64,000 bases of DNA from JBHOQS01 sp042408875 (GCA_042408875.1 JBHOQS010000022.1:1-64000); one strand, 5' to 3'; positions 25,691 to 34,999 are shown, counted from the stretch's first letter. Notes: generated by a model from the letters alone, not told the origin. Made by a program: numbers and translations.

Positions 25691-27772
25691 CTACCTGAAG
25701 CCCCCGCCTCCACCGCCGCTGCCGCCTCCGCCACCGCGCCCACCACCGCTCCAGCCGCTGCCTGACGCGCCGCGCCCGGCCAGCGCGTCGGATGCCTCGT
25801 TAAGGAGTTCGGCCAGGCGGCGGCTCATCTCTTCCAGGCTGCGCGCCCCGCGCTCGCTCGTCTCATCCAGCGGCGAACCGGCCTGCTCTGGCCTGCCACG
25901 CTGTGGCGCCGCAGGCCGCCCGGGCCGCGGCTCCGTCGGGTACGGCACGCCGATCCATCCGCCAGGGGCCGGCCACCCGCGCGGGCCGAGCCGCCGCGGC
26001 AGGGGACCAGCCGGGGAAGGCACTCCCGCGTCATACCACCGCGGCGCGGGCGCCCCGGCGAGGGCCAGCTTTTGCATCCAGGTGCGATCGACGCCCAGGG
26101 CCACTGCGTAGGGCAGGAACCGCTCGAAGCGGGCACGCCGCTCTTCCAACGGAAGAGCGCTGCGCAGCTCCGGGCCGCGGTCCAGGTCGCGTAGGTAGCG
26201 GCGGAAGGCCGCCCAGCGCGCTGCCTCCAGCGCGCCCGTGCGGGTCCGCCGCGGCATGTGGTCGGCCACGCCCAGCAGCAGACCGCCCACCCCGGCCAGG
26301 GCCAGGAAGGGTAGGAAAGCAAGCTCGACTGCTCTGCTAAACAGCAGCAAGGACAGGAACGCTCCCAGTAAGCCTGTGGCCAGGAGCACTGTGCCCGTGC
26401 GCGCATACCCGCGGCGCACAGCGGCGGGATCGCGTTCCAGCAGGCCCAGGGCGACCGCCTCGGCATAAAAGCGCCGCTCAAGCTCGAGGATGTGGTCACC
26501 GAAGCGCTCGCGCACTTCTGAGAGGAGCACCGTCTGCTGTCCTTCGAAGACCGCATCCAGCACCGCCCGCTCCAGCGGATGGAGCGGGGCGGCTGGTGCC
26601 TCTGGCACCAGGCTCAGGCGGTAGTCGCGCCGTCTGTCTGGCCGGGGCGCCTCTTCGCCGATCCGCACTACACCGCGACGCGCTAGGTCCAGCAGCGTCG
26701 CGACCGCGTCCTGCACATCGGCCTTCTGATCGATCAGCGTGCCGACCAGCCCGGGCAGGAGATCCGAGGGCGGCTCCTCGAGCTCGGAGGGGATCTGGCC
26801 GATCGTCGGGTCTCGCCCGCGGGTATACCAGGCCAGGAGCACTGCCAGCCCCCCGGCCAGGCTGATCACAAGCGCGAGCAGGCCCAGGCCGAAGTTCAGG
26901 AGCGGCCGGACGCGCTGATCGTAGTCATCCTGCCGGTCGGCCTGGGCCTGCCATGCCGGTGGCTGGGCCTGGGCGAAGCCATGCGGGAACTGCACCCGCA
27001 GTTCCAGGCCCTCATTAGCCGCCAGCCCATGCAGGGTACGAACGAGCAGTGATGCGGCGTCCGGCTGCTCGACCTGCACTTGGAGGCGAGCAGGATAGAC
27101 CGCCCACCGCAGCTCGGACCGCGGTACCGGCGCCGGAAACTCGACGCGGACGCTGGCCGTCTCAACGGGGTACGGCCGGTCGCTGTAGATGGCCTTCCAG
27201 TAGAGCTGGTCACCGGTCGGGTACACGCGCAGCCCGCCGTAGACGCGGTAGCGCAGGGTGACCGTGCGCGCCTGGCCGCGCGTCTCGGGAAAGCGCCAGT
27301 CGATGCGCAGCCGGCCATCCCGCACCGAGGTCACGAACGTCCGCGGGGCGGTCGGCTCCTGTTGTGCCGGCCGCTGATCGCCCGCAGAGGACACGACATC
27401 TGCCGGCCCGCCGACATGGCGATAGACCTGGCCCGGCTCTTCCAGTTGCACATCTGCGATTCGTTCAACGCGGTCGAGGGGAAGCTCGCGAAAGCCCGCG
27501 CTAAACCAGCGCGTGGCTGGAAAGACGATCTCCTGGGTCTCTGTAATCAGGAGCGAGCCGGCAGGCTCGATACGGATCGTCACCTCGAAGCGCCGGGCGT
27601 ACGGCGAAGTGCCCTGCGCCGCGGCGGAAGCAGCCGGCAATGCCAGCGCCAGCAGGACGAGCGCAAGGGGAAGGAAGAAAAGGAAGAAGAGGAGCAACCG
27701 AACAGAGCGCGGCCATGGTACGCTAATACGATCATGTGGCAGGGCTGCGCCCGTAGACCTGCTTGGCACCAT
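25691..27772 (-). CDS. DUF2207-family membrane protein
   Basis: A 693-residue protein. A signal peptide (LLLFFLFFLPLALVLLALAL) leads to an extracytoplasmic DUF2207 domain (RFEVTIRIEPAGSLLITETQ). Transmembrane helices follow near residues 285-310 and 445-500. The tail is rich in Gly and Ser (GGSGGGGGGFR), typical of the family. The frame opens at 27826, but GAGGAAG places the start at 27772. The function is unknown; the family is predicted to act at the cell envelope. Confidence 0.85.
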   Translation of the reverse strand: MVPSRSTGAALPHDRISVPWPRSVRLLLFFLFFLPLALVLLALALPAASAAAQGTSPYARRFEVTIRIEPAGSLLITETQEIVFPATRWFSAGFRELPLDRVERIADVQLEEPGQVYRHVGGPADVVSSAGDQRPAQQEPTAPRTFVTSVRDGRLRIDWRFPETRGQARTVTLRYRVYGGLRVYPTGDQLYWKAIYSDRPYPVETASVRVEFPAPVPRSELRWAVYPARLQVQVEQPDAASLLVRTLHGLAANEGLELRVQFPHGFAQAQPPAWQAQADRQDDYDQRVRPLLNFGLGLLALVISLAGGLAVLLAWYTRGRDPTIGQIPSELEEPPSDLLPGLVGTLIDQKADVQDAVATLLDLARRGVVRIGEEAPRPDRRRDYRLSLVPEAPAAPLHPLERAVLDAVFEGQQTVLLSEVRERFGDHILELERRFYAEAVALGLLERDPAAVRRGYARTGTVLLATGLLGAFLSLLLFSRAVELAFLPFLALAGVGGLLLGVADHMPRRTRTGALEAARWAAFRRYLRDLDRGPELRSALPLEERRARFERFLPYAVALGVDRTWMQKLALAGAPAPRWYDAGVPSPAGPLPRRLGPRGWPAPGGWIGVPYPTEPRPGRPAAPQRGRPEQAGSPLDETSERGARSLEEMSRRLAELLNEASDALAGRGASGSGWSGGGRGGGGGSGGGGGGFR

Positions 27773-27918
27773 CACACCAGCTTCCTCACAGGAACTGGCA
27801 ACGGGCCACCTGCAGCAGGCGGCCATTTCTCCCTTTCGAGTATAACAGGCGCCTTCCGTGCGCGCGTCTCACCCGTTTAGCTCCTGGAAGTTGGCCGCTG
27901 GCTAGCAGGCAGGGTACA

Positions 27919-28620
27919 ATGACCCTAGCATCTATGGCAGCATCGAAAACCTTGGCAGCGTCGAAGACCTCGACTGGGGATCGGTCGAGCGGCAGCGCCC
28001 GCCTCACCCGCAGCCAGCGCAAGCGGCTGCGGGTGCAGGAGCGCGCCGCGCAGCGCCGGCAGGCCGCAGCCCGGCGTGCTCGCATCCGACAGTGGAGCTG
28101 GCTTGCAGCCGGACTAGCCGCGCTGACCGCGCTCTCGCTGGCGATATCTTTTGCCCTGCCGGCGCTGTCCACGTCTTCAGGCGGCGTCAACTTGCTGGGA
28201 CGCCAGCCCGATCCCGGGCAGAGCGTGCCGGACCTCGGCAACGCACACGTCTTGCCCGGAGATCCCATGCCGGCCTATAACAGCGACCCGCCGACCTCCG
28301 GGCCGCACTTCGGTAGCCTGCCGCGCTCCGGTGTCCACACCGAGCCGGTGGACAAGCGCCTTCAAGTGCACTTCCTGGAAGATGGGGGCGTCATCGTGCA
28401 GTATAAGTGCGCCGGCCCGGAGGCGTGTCCGGAGCTGGAGAGCCAATTGCGCCGGATCGTCGAGCGCTATCCTGACAAGGTCCTGCTGGCACCGTACCCC
28501 ACGATGGACCGTATGATCGCGCTGACCGCTTGGACGCGCATCGACAAGTTCGATGACTTCGACGAAGAACGCATCGTGCGCTTTATCAACCGCTGGCGCG
28601 GGATCGACCACCATCGGTAG
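27919..28620 (+). CDS. DUF3105 membrane-anchored protein
   Basis: A 233-residue protein. A basic N terminus is followed by one transmembrane helix near residues 57-80 (WLAAGLAALTALSLAISFAL), then an external DUF3105 domain. The DUF3105 signature YNSDPPTSGPHFG is clear, and VIVQYKC, PYPTMD and LTAWTRI follow. Conserved His and Cys residues suggest a metal or redox role, but no function is known. It starts with ATG at 27919; the open frame upstream overlaps the DUF2207 gene. Confidence 0.82.
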   Translation: MTLASMAASKTLAASKTSTGDRSSGSARLTRSQRKRLRVQERAAQRRQAAARRARIRQWSWLAAGLAALTALSLAISFALPALSTSSGGVNLLGRQPDPGQSVPDLGNAHVLPGDPMPAYNSDPPTSGPHFGSLPRSGVHTEPVDKRLQVHFLEDGGVIVQYKCAGPEACPELESQLRRIVERYPDKVLLAPYPTMDRMIALTAWTRIDKFDDFDEERIVRFINRWRGIDHHR

Positions 28621-28693
28621 GGCAGTATCCCCCCGGCATGGGAACGTGGCACATGCCTAGGGCAGTATCCCCCCGGCATGGGAACGTGGCACA
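28618..28693 (+). repeat. 36-bp exact direct repeat, 40-bp period
   Basis: The 36 bases at 28618-28653 recur at 28658-28693, and the first copy starts at the DUF3105 stop codon. Each unit carries a C-run and GGCATGGGAACGTGGCACA. GGCATG (28635-28640) can pair with CATGCC (28652-28657), so part can fold. It may act as a transcript 3' end or be a slippage duplication. Confidence 0.9.
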
Positions 28694-28764
28694 CCATGGC
28701 CGCTCAGGCGAGTGACCCGCTCTGCGGCGGCTTCCAAGACCGCCTAGGGCTCCATGCAGGCCGG

Positions 28765-29256
28765 TTACAGCGGCAGGCGCAGCTGGCCTTCGCTATCTGG
28801 CGTACGGGAACGGCGCTGGCGGAGCTGCTCGATGTCATCGGCCACTTCGGAGACGTCACGATAGGGCTTGTAGACGCTAGCAAAGCGCAGGAAGGCAATC
28901 CCGTCTAGTTCGCGCAGGCGCTGGAGCACCATCTGCCCGATCTCTTCGCTGGTGACCTCACCGTCGCCGCGCTGGAGGAGCTCGTATTCGATCTCCTGTG
29001 CGGCCGCGCGGATCTGCTCATCGGACACCGGTCGCTTATAGCAAGCTTTGCGCATCCCGGCAAGGATCTTTTCCCGCATGAAGTCTTCCCGCCGCCCGTC
29101 TCGCTTCAGCACCGTGAGGACTGCCTTCTCCACGCGCTCGCGGGTAGTAAAGCGTCGGTGGCAGGCGCGACACTCACGGCGCCGGCGGATACTCTCCGGG
29201 AACTCCCGGCTATCGATGACGCGCGTCTCAGGATGGCTACAGAAGGGGCAGTGCAT
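28765..29256 (-). CDS. nrdR: Transcriptional repressor NrdR
   Basis: A 163-residue regulator of ribonucleotide reductase genes. The zinc ribbon uses C3, C6, C29 and C32 (CPFC and CRAC), and an ATP-cone domain follows (KRDGRREDFMREKILAGM). The frame is open for another 96 bases upstream, but the standard N terminus MHCPFCSHPETRVIDSR fixes the start at 29256, behind GGGAG. No nrd gene is in this window. Confidence 0.95.
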   Translation of the reverse strand: MHCPFCSHPETRVIDSREFPESIRRRRECRACHRRFTTRERVEKAVLTVLKRDGRREDFMREKILAGMRKACYKRPVSDEQIRAAAQEIEYELLQRGDGEVTSEEIGQMVLQRLRELDGIAFLRFASVYKPYRDVSEVADDIEQLRQRRSRTPDSEGQLRLPL

Positions 29257-29676
29257 GGTTTGCCGGCTCCCTACCGCTCTCTGGTCACAGCATCCACAGA
29301 CACCTGCGCAGCGCCCCGGCCGGGCGGGATGCGCTCCACGCGACAACCACACCCGAAGTCAGAACACACGTGGCATTACATAACACTAAACACTATATAA
29401 CACTATATATAGGAGATCGCTGCATTATTCATACCATATCTTTGCGCCGCACGCAAAGATGGCGAAGGTGGCCCCGGCATAGCCACGGCACGCATAGCGC
29501 CGGACGCGACCTGCACGCGCCGCAGTGCGTTCTGTGTCATGTAGCCGACAGCGTCCACCGCTTGCCAGTGCTGTCCGCGACACCAGGAGGGGCCAGGGGC
29601 CCTTCACAGTAGGTCGCAGAGGAACTCGCGACGCAAGCGAAAAGGCAGAGCTTGAGAAGAAAGGAGTGGTCGTAGT
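29257..29676. other. Intergenic region between nrdR and the glycosidase gene
   Basis: About 420 bases separate two divergent genes. The middle (29370-29440) is AT-rich and contains three ACACTA-type repeats that resemble NrdR boxes. The rest shows no gene. AAGGAG at the right end serves the next gene. Confidence 0.7.
29383..29413 (-). promoter_or_regulatory. Possible NrdR-box cluster
   Basis: ACACTA recurs at 29383, 29390 and 29400. The copy at 29400-29413, ACACTATATATAGG, matches the first 13 positions of the NrdR-box consensus acaCwAtATaTwGwgt as I recall it. The site lies about 145 bases upstream of nrdR, so it may serve autoregulation. The AT-richness raises the chance of coincidence. 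Confidence 0.35.
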
Positions 29677-31629
29677 TTGCCTGGAAGGTCGTTGCTCATC
29701 CGCCCTGTGCTGATCGGTCTCTCGCTGCTTACTGCGCTGAGTACGCTGCTGCCAGTCGCGCCGGCCAGCGCTGAGCAGGCGCCAGCAGCGCAGAGCGCGC
29801 CGCTGGCCGCTGCCGCGCTGCCGCGCTATTTCCCAGAGACCGGCTACCGCATTGGCCTGGACCAGTTCTTCGAGTACTTCCATCGCCGTGGCGGGCTGCG
29901 CACCTTCGGCTACCCGGTGTCTCGTCCCTTCACGCTGGATGGCTTCACCGTGCAGTTCTTCCAGCGCGGGATCATGCAGATGCGCCCGGACGGCTCGGTC
30001 ACCACGCTGAACGTGCTTGATCCAGGGCTGATGCCGTACCAGCGTATCAACACGTCTACCTTTCCCGGTGTGGATCGCCTCGTCGTCGCCGAGGCGCCGT
30101 CCCCGGACGATCCCGAGTACGGACGGAAGATCCTGGAGTTCGTGCAGCGCTACGCCCCGGATGAGTGGGAAGGGCACAAGGTAAACTTCTATCAGACGTT
30201 CCTGAACACGGTGCGCTACGAGGACGCCTTCCCGAACGGGGATGGCGACCCTGCCCTGATGCCCTTGATCAACCTGGAGATCTGGGGCGCACCGACCAGC
30301 CGGCCTGCCTACGATCCACGCAACCACAACTTCATCTACCTGCGGTTCCAGCGGGGCATCATGCACTACGATGCCACCACGGGCGTCACGCAGGGCCTGC
30401 TCCTGGCAGACTATCTGAAAGCGATCATCACCGGGAAGAACTTACCGCCCGACCTGGAGGAGCAGGCGCGGACCAGCCGCTTCTACAAGCAGTACAACCG
30501 CTTTAAGCCGAACTGGGTCGAGGATCCGCAGCGGCTGCCCGCCACGAACCTGCACTCTGCCTTCGAGGCAATCGATCGGCAGGCGCCGCGCGCGGCCTCG
30601 CCAGAGTACGGTGTGAAGTCCTGGGTGTGGTTCCAGCCTGCCACGACCGACCGTGACTTGAAGCTGGCTGCCGATGCCGGCTTCCAGTGGGTACGTATCC
30701 TGTTCCCCTGGCGGGCCATGGAGCGTGATCAGCGCGGTGTGATCACCTGGGACGAGGCCGATCGGGTCGTTGTGGCTGCGAAGAAACAGGGGCTCAAAGT
30801 CATTGCCCGGGTCGACTACCAGCCGCAGTGGTCGCGCGCCGACCGCACGCTCCAGAACGGGCCGCCGGACAACGTGGAGGACTACGCCAATTTCGTGCGG
30901 GCGTTGCTGAACCGGTACGCCTCAGACTCGCCGATCGGCCGCATCCACGCCATTGAGGTGTGGAACGAGCCGAACCTGGCGCGCGAGTGGGGCGGGAAGC
31001 GCCCGGACCCGGCCGGCTACGTAGCGCTTCTCAAGGCCACCTATGAGGCCGCCAAGTCGATCGATCCGAGTATCGTCGTGATTAGCGCGGGGCTCACCCC
31101 CACCGGAGTTTACAACGACCAGGCCATGCCGGACGACGAGTACCTGCGGCAGATGTATGCCGCAGGGGCGAAGGGATACTTCGACGTGCTGGGCGCCCAT
31201 GCACCCGGCTACAAGGCGCCGCCAGAGCTCAGCCCGCAGCAGGTAGCCGCTGATCCGGCGCTGGGTGGGCATCCGTCGTTTGCCTTCCGCCGTGTCGAGC
31301 AACTCCGTGAGATCATGGTCGCCAACGGGGATACCGACAAACAAATTTGGATCCTAGAGTTTGGCTGGACAAGCGACCCGATCCATCCGGAGTACGCCTG
31401 GCACCGCGTTAGCGAAGAGGAGAAGGCCGAATACATCATCCGCGCCTTCCGCTACGCCAAGGCCAACTGGTCGCCCTGGATCGGCGTGATGACGGTGTGG
31501 AACCTAGCCGAGCCAGGATCCACGCCTGACAAAGAAGAATACTGGTGGGCGATCACCAACCCCGACGGCACGCCACGGCTGGCCTACAGCCGCATCCTCC
31601 AGGCGCGCGCCGCAGGGCTCCTGCGATAG
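29677..31629 (+). CDS. Secreted clan GH-A glycoside hydrolase with N-terminal repeat modules
   Basis: A 650-residue protein. A signal peptide covers residues 1-32. Residues 45-250 hold two modules with FGYPVSRPF and VQFFQRGIM motifs that recur in Chloroflexota secreted proteins. A TIM-barrel hydrolase follows. IEVWNEPN (near 426) carries the acid/base Glu and WILEFGWTS (near 558) the nucleophile, as in GH5/GH39-type clan A enzymes. The substrate is not known. The start is TTG behind AAGGAG. A hairpin follows the stop. Confidence 0.82.
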   Translation: MPGRSLLIRPVLIGLSLLTALSTLLPVAPASAEQAPAAQSAPLAAAALPRYFPETGYRIGLDQFFEYFHRRGGLRTFGYPVSRPFTLDGFTVQFFQRGIMQMRPDGSVTTLNVLDPGLMPYQRINTSTFPGVDRLVVAEAPSPDDPEYGRKILEFVQRYAPDEWEGHKVNFYQTFLNTVRYEDAFPNGDGDPALMPLINLEIWGAPTSRPAYDPRNHNFIYLRFQRGIMHYDATTGVTQGLLLADYLKAIITGKNLPPDLEEQARTSRFYKQYNRFKPNWVEDPQRLPATNLHSAFEAIDRQAPRAASPEYGVKSWVWFQPATTDRDLKLAADAGFQWVRILFPWRAMERDQRGVITWDEADRVVVAAKKQGLKVIARVDYQPQWSRADRTLQNGPPDNVEDYANFVRALLNRYASDSPIGRIHAIEVWNEPNLAREWGGKRPDPAGYVALLKATYEAAKSIDPSIVVISAGLTPTGVYNDQAMPDDEYLRQMYAAGAKGYFDVLGAHAPGYKAPPELSPQQVAADPALGGHPSFAFRRVEQLREIMVANGDTDKQIWILEFGWTSDPIHPEYAWHRVSEEEKAEYIIRAFRYAKANWSPWIGVMTVWNLAEPGSTPDKEEYWWAITNPDGTPRLAYSRILQARAAGLLR

Positions 31630-31649
31630 CTGGCCAGCCTCCACCCGCT

Positions 31650-31681
31650 GCCCTCTCTCCCAAGGCCCTGGGAGAGAGGGC
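31650..31681. terminator. 12-bp hairpin between convergent genes
   Basis: GCCCTCTCTCCC at 31650-31661 pairs with 31670-31681 around an 8-base loop. It lies between the ends of the glycosidase gene and dnaN, so it may end transcription from both sides. There is no T-tract on either strand. Confidence 0.65.
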
Positions 31682-31722
31682 ATGCGATATGGTCGGTGCA
31701 AACCGGCAGCGATGGCGGGTGC

Positions 31723-32871
31723 TCACGACACCGAGTGCATCGGCATGATGACGTACAGGTAATCGATGCCGTCTACCGGGCGGACCACGCTCGGGCTGGT
31801 CTGGCCAGTGATCTCCAGGGCCACCTCCTCGGCTTTGAGCACATTGAGCACCTCGGTGAGGAAGCGAGCGCTATACGCGACCTGGATCTCTTCACCTTCG
31901 ACCAGCGCGTCAAGCTCCGAGACGTTGTCGCCCACCTCTGCGGCATTCGCACTGACCGCGATGCGGCCTGGCGTGAGCTCCTGGCCGCTGGGGACGACCT
32001 GCAGTTTCACCACGTTAGCGCTTTCCCGAGCAAACAGCGAGGCGATGCGCACTGCCTGGCTCAGGTGCGCCGTTTTCACGACCACGCGCGTCACGTAGCT
32101 CTTCGGCACGACCTGCATGTAGTTGGGGAACTGGCCTTCGATCAGCCGGGAGACCAGCGTGACGCTGCCGCAGCGGAAGAGCACCTGGCTCTTATTCGGC
32201 GTGACCGTCATTTCGACCGGCTCTTTAGCATCATCGCCGATGATCCGGGCCAGCTCCTGCAAGGCCTTCGCTGGGACAATGATATTCAGCCCCTCTACAT
32301 CCGGCGGCAGCGGCTTCTCTAGCTCAGCCGTGCGCACGGCCAGGCGATAGCCGTCCGCCGCGGCCATGGTGATCTCGCGCTCTTTAAAAGTGACGTTCAC
32401 GCCAGCCCACACCGGGCGGCTCTCGTCGGCAGCGGCGGCAAAGGCGACCTGCTCGATCATTTGCCGGAGCAGACCGGCCTCGAGCACGGCGGTCGGGCGG
32501 TCCTCCGGCTCCGGGATGGGCGGGAACTCCTCTGGGTCAATGCCCTTGATATTCGCCTGGATGCGCTGGCAGCGCAGTGTGAGGGCCTGCGTGGCTGGGT
32601 CGACGACCAGGTCCACGCGATCCGCCGGCAGCGAGTTGACGAAGTCGCTCAGCAGGCGCGCCGGTACTGTGATCGCACCATCCTCCTCGACTTTAGCGCC
32701 AATCCAGCACGTGATGCCGATCTCAAGATTGGTCGCGGAGAGCTTGAGCCGCCCGGCGTCGGTCGCCAGAAGCACATTGCTCAACACTGGCAGCGTTGTC
32801 CGGGCGCTGATGACGCGGCCTACAGTGGCCAGGCCGCGGGCCAGGTTCTCCTGGTGACACGAGGCTTTCAC
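31723..32871 (-). CDS. dnaN: DNA polymerase III beta subunit (sliding clamp)
   Basis: A 382-residue beta clamp that tethers the replicase to DNA. Three similar domains are visible; TTLPVLSNVLL marks the first and the C terminus IDYLYVIMPMHSVS holds the ligand-binding pocket. It begins with GTG behind GGGAGGA. dnaA lies upstream on the same strand with the putative origin between them. Confidence 0.96.
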   Translation of the reverse strand: MKASCHQENLARGLATVGRVISARTTLPVLSNVLLATDAGRLKLSATNLEIGITCWIGAKVEEDGAITVPARLLSDFVNSLPADRVDLVVDPATQALTLRCQRIQANIKGIDPEEFPPIPEPEDRPTAVLEAGLLRQMIEQVAFAAAADESRPVWAGVNVTFKEREITMAAADGYRLAVRTAELEKPLPPDVEGLNIIVPAKALQELARIIGDDAKEPVEMTVTPNKSQVLFRCGSVTLVSRLIEGQFPNYMQVVPKSYVTRVVVKTAHLSQAVRIASLFARESANVVKLQVVPSGQELTPGRIAVSANAAEVGDNVSELDALVEGEEIQVAYSARFLTEVLNVLKAEEVALEITGQTSPSVVRPVDGIDYLYVIMPMHSVS

Positions 32872-32945
32872 CGACGTCCTCCCTGGACTGCTTCCTTAAG
32901 CACTACCGAACCGATAGCGGCGACGAGCACGTCTTTAGTGTCTGG

Positions 32946-32972
32946 TATTTTTAATTTTTTTATTTTCATTTA
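32946..32972. other. AT-rich tract, possible unwinding element
   Basis: Positions 32946-32972 are almost pure A and T in a GC-rich genome. Together with the adjacent repeats this is the natural candidate for the DNA unwinding element of oriC. Confidence 0.55.
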
Positions 32973-33027
32973 GGCTTCTTCTAGCTGAGGCTTCTTCTAG
33001 CTGGATAGAGCTTCTAGCTGGATAGAG
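32972..33027. repeat. Iteron-like repeats in oriC
   Basis: AGGCTTCTTCTAGCTG occurs at 32972-32987 and 32988-33003. CTTCTAGCTGGATAGAG occurs at 32994-33010 and 33011-33027. CTTCTAGCTG thus appears three times, spaced 16 and 17 bases. These are not DnaA boxes. They flank the AT-rich tract. Confidence 0.85.
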
Positions 33028-33325
33028 TTTTCCCCACAGAGCGTACCTGATTCTCAATCAAGACCGTCGTACCCGGAGACGGGCTGTGGAGACTGTGCAG
33101 AACTTCGGGCGCGGCTCCCATATCTAGCGATTCCCTCCTCTCCTAGCCCATCATACAGCATCTGCGCCCTGGCGCGAGCCCTTGTGTCTGTGGACAAGCA
33201 GGCATGCTGTTGTGGAAAGGTGCGAGCTGTTTTCAACAGTCATCCCCAGCCCTGCCGGATCTACGCGATCGCTTTCCATCTGCATCCGCAGTCTCTACAC
33301 ATTGGGGCGGGCGCGCGCCCCACAG

Positions 33326-33376
33326 TTATCCACACAGGTGCCTGGTTATCCACAGAAACGCGCGCGGTTATCCACA
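33326..33376 (+). promoter_or_regulatory. Three perfect DnaA boxes
   Basis: TTATCCACA occurs at 33326-33334, 33346-33354 and 33368-33376, spaced 20 and 22 bases, all in the same orientation and just beyond the dnaA stop codon. Near two helical turns per step places them on one face of the DNA. Confidence 0.9.
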
Positions 33377-33385
33377 GCACGAGCG

Positions 33386-34834
33386 CTACGCCGGCCGCTC
33401 GCTGCTGGAAGCCGCCAGCATAGCGCGGATGGCATTCACTTGCTCGCGCAGCGCCCGATCGTGTTCCAGCGCCGTGGCGATCTTCTCGATGCCGTGCATG
33501 GCCGTCGTGTGATCGCGCCCGCCCATCTCTGCCCCGATCTCTGGCAGGGTTGCGCGCGCATCCTCCCGCATGAGGTACATGGCCACATGCCGTGGCACCA
33601 CGATGCTGCGATCGCGAGCCTTGCCACGCAGCGCCTCCGGAGTCACTCCGTAATATCGCGCTACCGCGTCCAGCACTTGCTTCGGCGAGACAGCCACGCG
33701 GCGGGCGCCGAAGAGCGCATCGCCGAGCGCCTTCGCTGCCGTATCCGGCGTGAGCGGGAGGCGGTTGAGCGAGGCATACGCCAGAACGCGCGTCAGGCTG
33801 CCTTCCAGCTCGCGAATGTTGCTCTGGACGCGCTGGGCGATGAACTCGAGCACCGCCGGCGGCACGTGCTGGCGCTGGAGCTCGGCCTTCTGCCGGAGGA
33901 TGGCCACACGCGTCTCGAAGTCGGGCCGCCCGATGTCCGCGATCAGCCCCCACTCAAAGCGCGAACGCAACCGCTCCTCCAGCGTGGCGATGTCACGGGG
34001 CGGCCGGTCGCTGGAGAGCACAATCTGGCGGTTCTCCCCATGCAAGGTGTTGAAAGTGTGGAAGAACTCTTCCTGCGTCTCCGCCTTGCCGGCGAGAAAC
34101 TGGATGTCGTCGATCAGGAGGATGTCCGCAGTGCGGTATTTATTCCGGAAGTGCTCCATGCGGTTCGTGCGGATTGAGTTAATGAAGTCGTTCGTGAAGG
34201 TCTCGCACGAGACGTAGAGCACCTGGACATCGGGATGGATCTGCGCGGCGCGGTGGCCGATGGCGTGGAGCAGGTGGGTCTTGCCCAGGCCGACATCGCC
34301 GTACACGAAGAGGGGATTATACGCTCCAGCCGGATGCTCCGCCACGGCTAGGGCCGCGGCATGCGCCAGCCGGTTGGAGCTCCCTACGATGAAATGCTCG
34401 AAGGTATAACGTGGGTTGAGGCCAGGCACCCCGGAGGGCCCTAAGCCGAGCGAGATCGGGCCCGCGGACGCATCCCCATCCGGCCGGCTACGCCGTCGCC
34501 TACGGCCCGCGGGCGATTCGGTCGCGGGCGACCCCCCCTCAGTGGGGTCAGAAGCGGCAGCACTCGGTGGGTCTGGAGAAGAGAGGGGCGCGGGCGCGAC
34601 AACGATCTGGACGCGCACCTCGCGCCCGAGGGTTGCCGCCAGGGTCTGCTGGATGAGCGCGCCGAAGCGCTGCTCGAGCATCTCCTGCGCGAAGGGGCTC
34701 TCCGCGCCGAGGACGAACACGCCGTCCTCCAGAGAGACGGCGTGTGCAGCGCGTAGCCAGGCATACTGGGCGGTGCTGGTCGTGGCGCTCAAGCGGGCCA
34801 GCGCCGCCTCCCACACCGAGGTCGCATCCATCAT
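33386..34834 (-). CDS. dnaA: Chromosomal replication initiator DnaA
   Basis: A 482-residue initiator. Domain I covers about residues 1-90, followed by a Pro/Ser/Arg-rich linker. The AAA+ domain has Walker A in VYGDVGLGKTHLLHAIG and Walker B in ILLIDDIQFLAGK. The C-terminal domain IV has the DNA-binding signature MGGRDHTTAMHGIEKI. Two adjacent ATG codons (34834 and 34831) are possible starts, with no clear ribosome binding site. Confidence 0.97.
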   Translation of the reverse strand: MMDATSVWEAALARLSATTSTAQYAWLRAAHAVSLEDGVFVLGAESPFAQEMLEQRFGALIQQTLAATLGREVRVQIVVAPAPLSSPDPPSAAASDPTEGGSPATESPAGRRRRRSRPDGDASAGPISLGLGPSGVPGLNPRYTFEHFIVGSSNRLAHAAALAVAEHPAGAYNPLFVYGDVGLGKTHLLHAIGHRAAQIHPDVQVLYVSCETFTNDFINSIRTNRMEHFRNKYRTADILLIDDIQFLAGKAETQEEFFHTFNTLHGENRQIVLSSDRPPRDIATLEERLRSRFEWGLIADIGRPDFETRVAILRQKAELQRQHVPPAVLEFIAQRVQSNIRELEGSLTRVLAYASLNRLPLTPDTAAKALGDALFGARRVAVSPKQVLDAVARYYGVTPEALRGKARDRSIVVPRHVAMYLMREDARATLPEIGAEMGGRDHTTAMHGIEKIATALEHDRALREQVNAIRAMLAASSSERPA

Positions 34835-34999
34835 GCGCTCTGCGAGCCACGAGCCAACCGGGCGCTCTCAGCAGCGCCCGCTCTTCTCTTGGATCTTTAC
34901 TTGCCCCTGTGCCTTGAAGAACGGCCGGCTGCCGGGCAGGACGCGTGCCGATGGGGAGCGTATACTCTGAGCGAGGGCGCTGGTTCTGGAGGCGCTGGT

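Larger units (their letters stand above)
32872..33385. other. Candidate chromosomal origin oriC
   Basis: The 514-base non-coding region between dnaN and dnaA has an AT-rich tract, an iteron-like repeat cluster and three perfect DnaA boxes. One-mismatch DnaA box TGTGGACAA lies at 33189-33197 and weaker ones elsewhere. The dnaA-dnaN spacer is a classical origin location. The order is AT tract and short repeats near dnaN, DnaA boxes beside dnaA. Confidence 0.8.

Noticed and set aside
29425..30366. 313-codon minus-strand frame opposite the glycosidase start.
   Set aside because: The + strand glycosidase has a signal peptide and catalytic motifs; the opposite frame has none.
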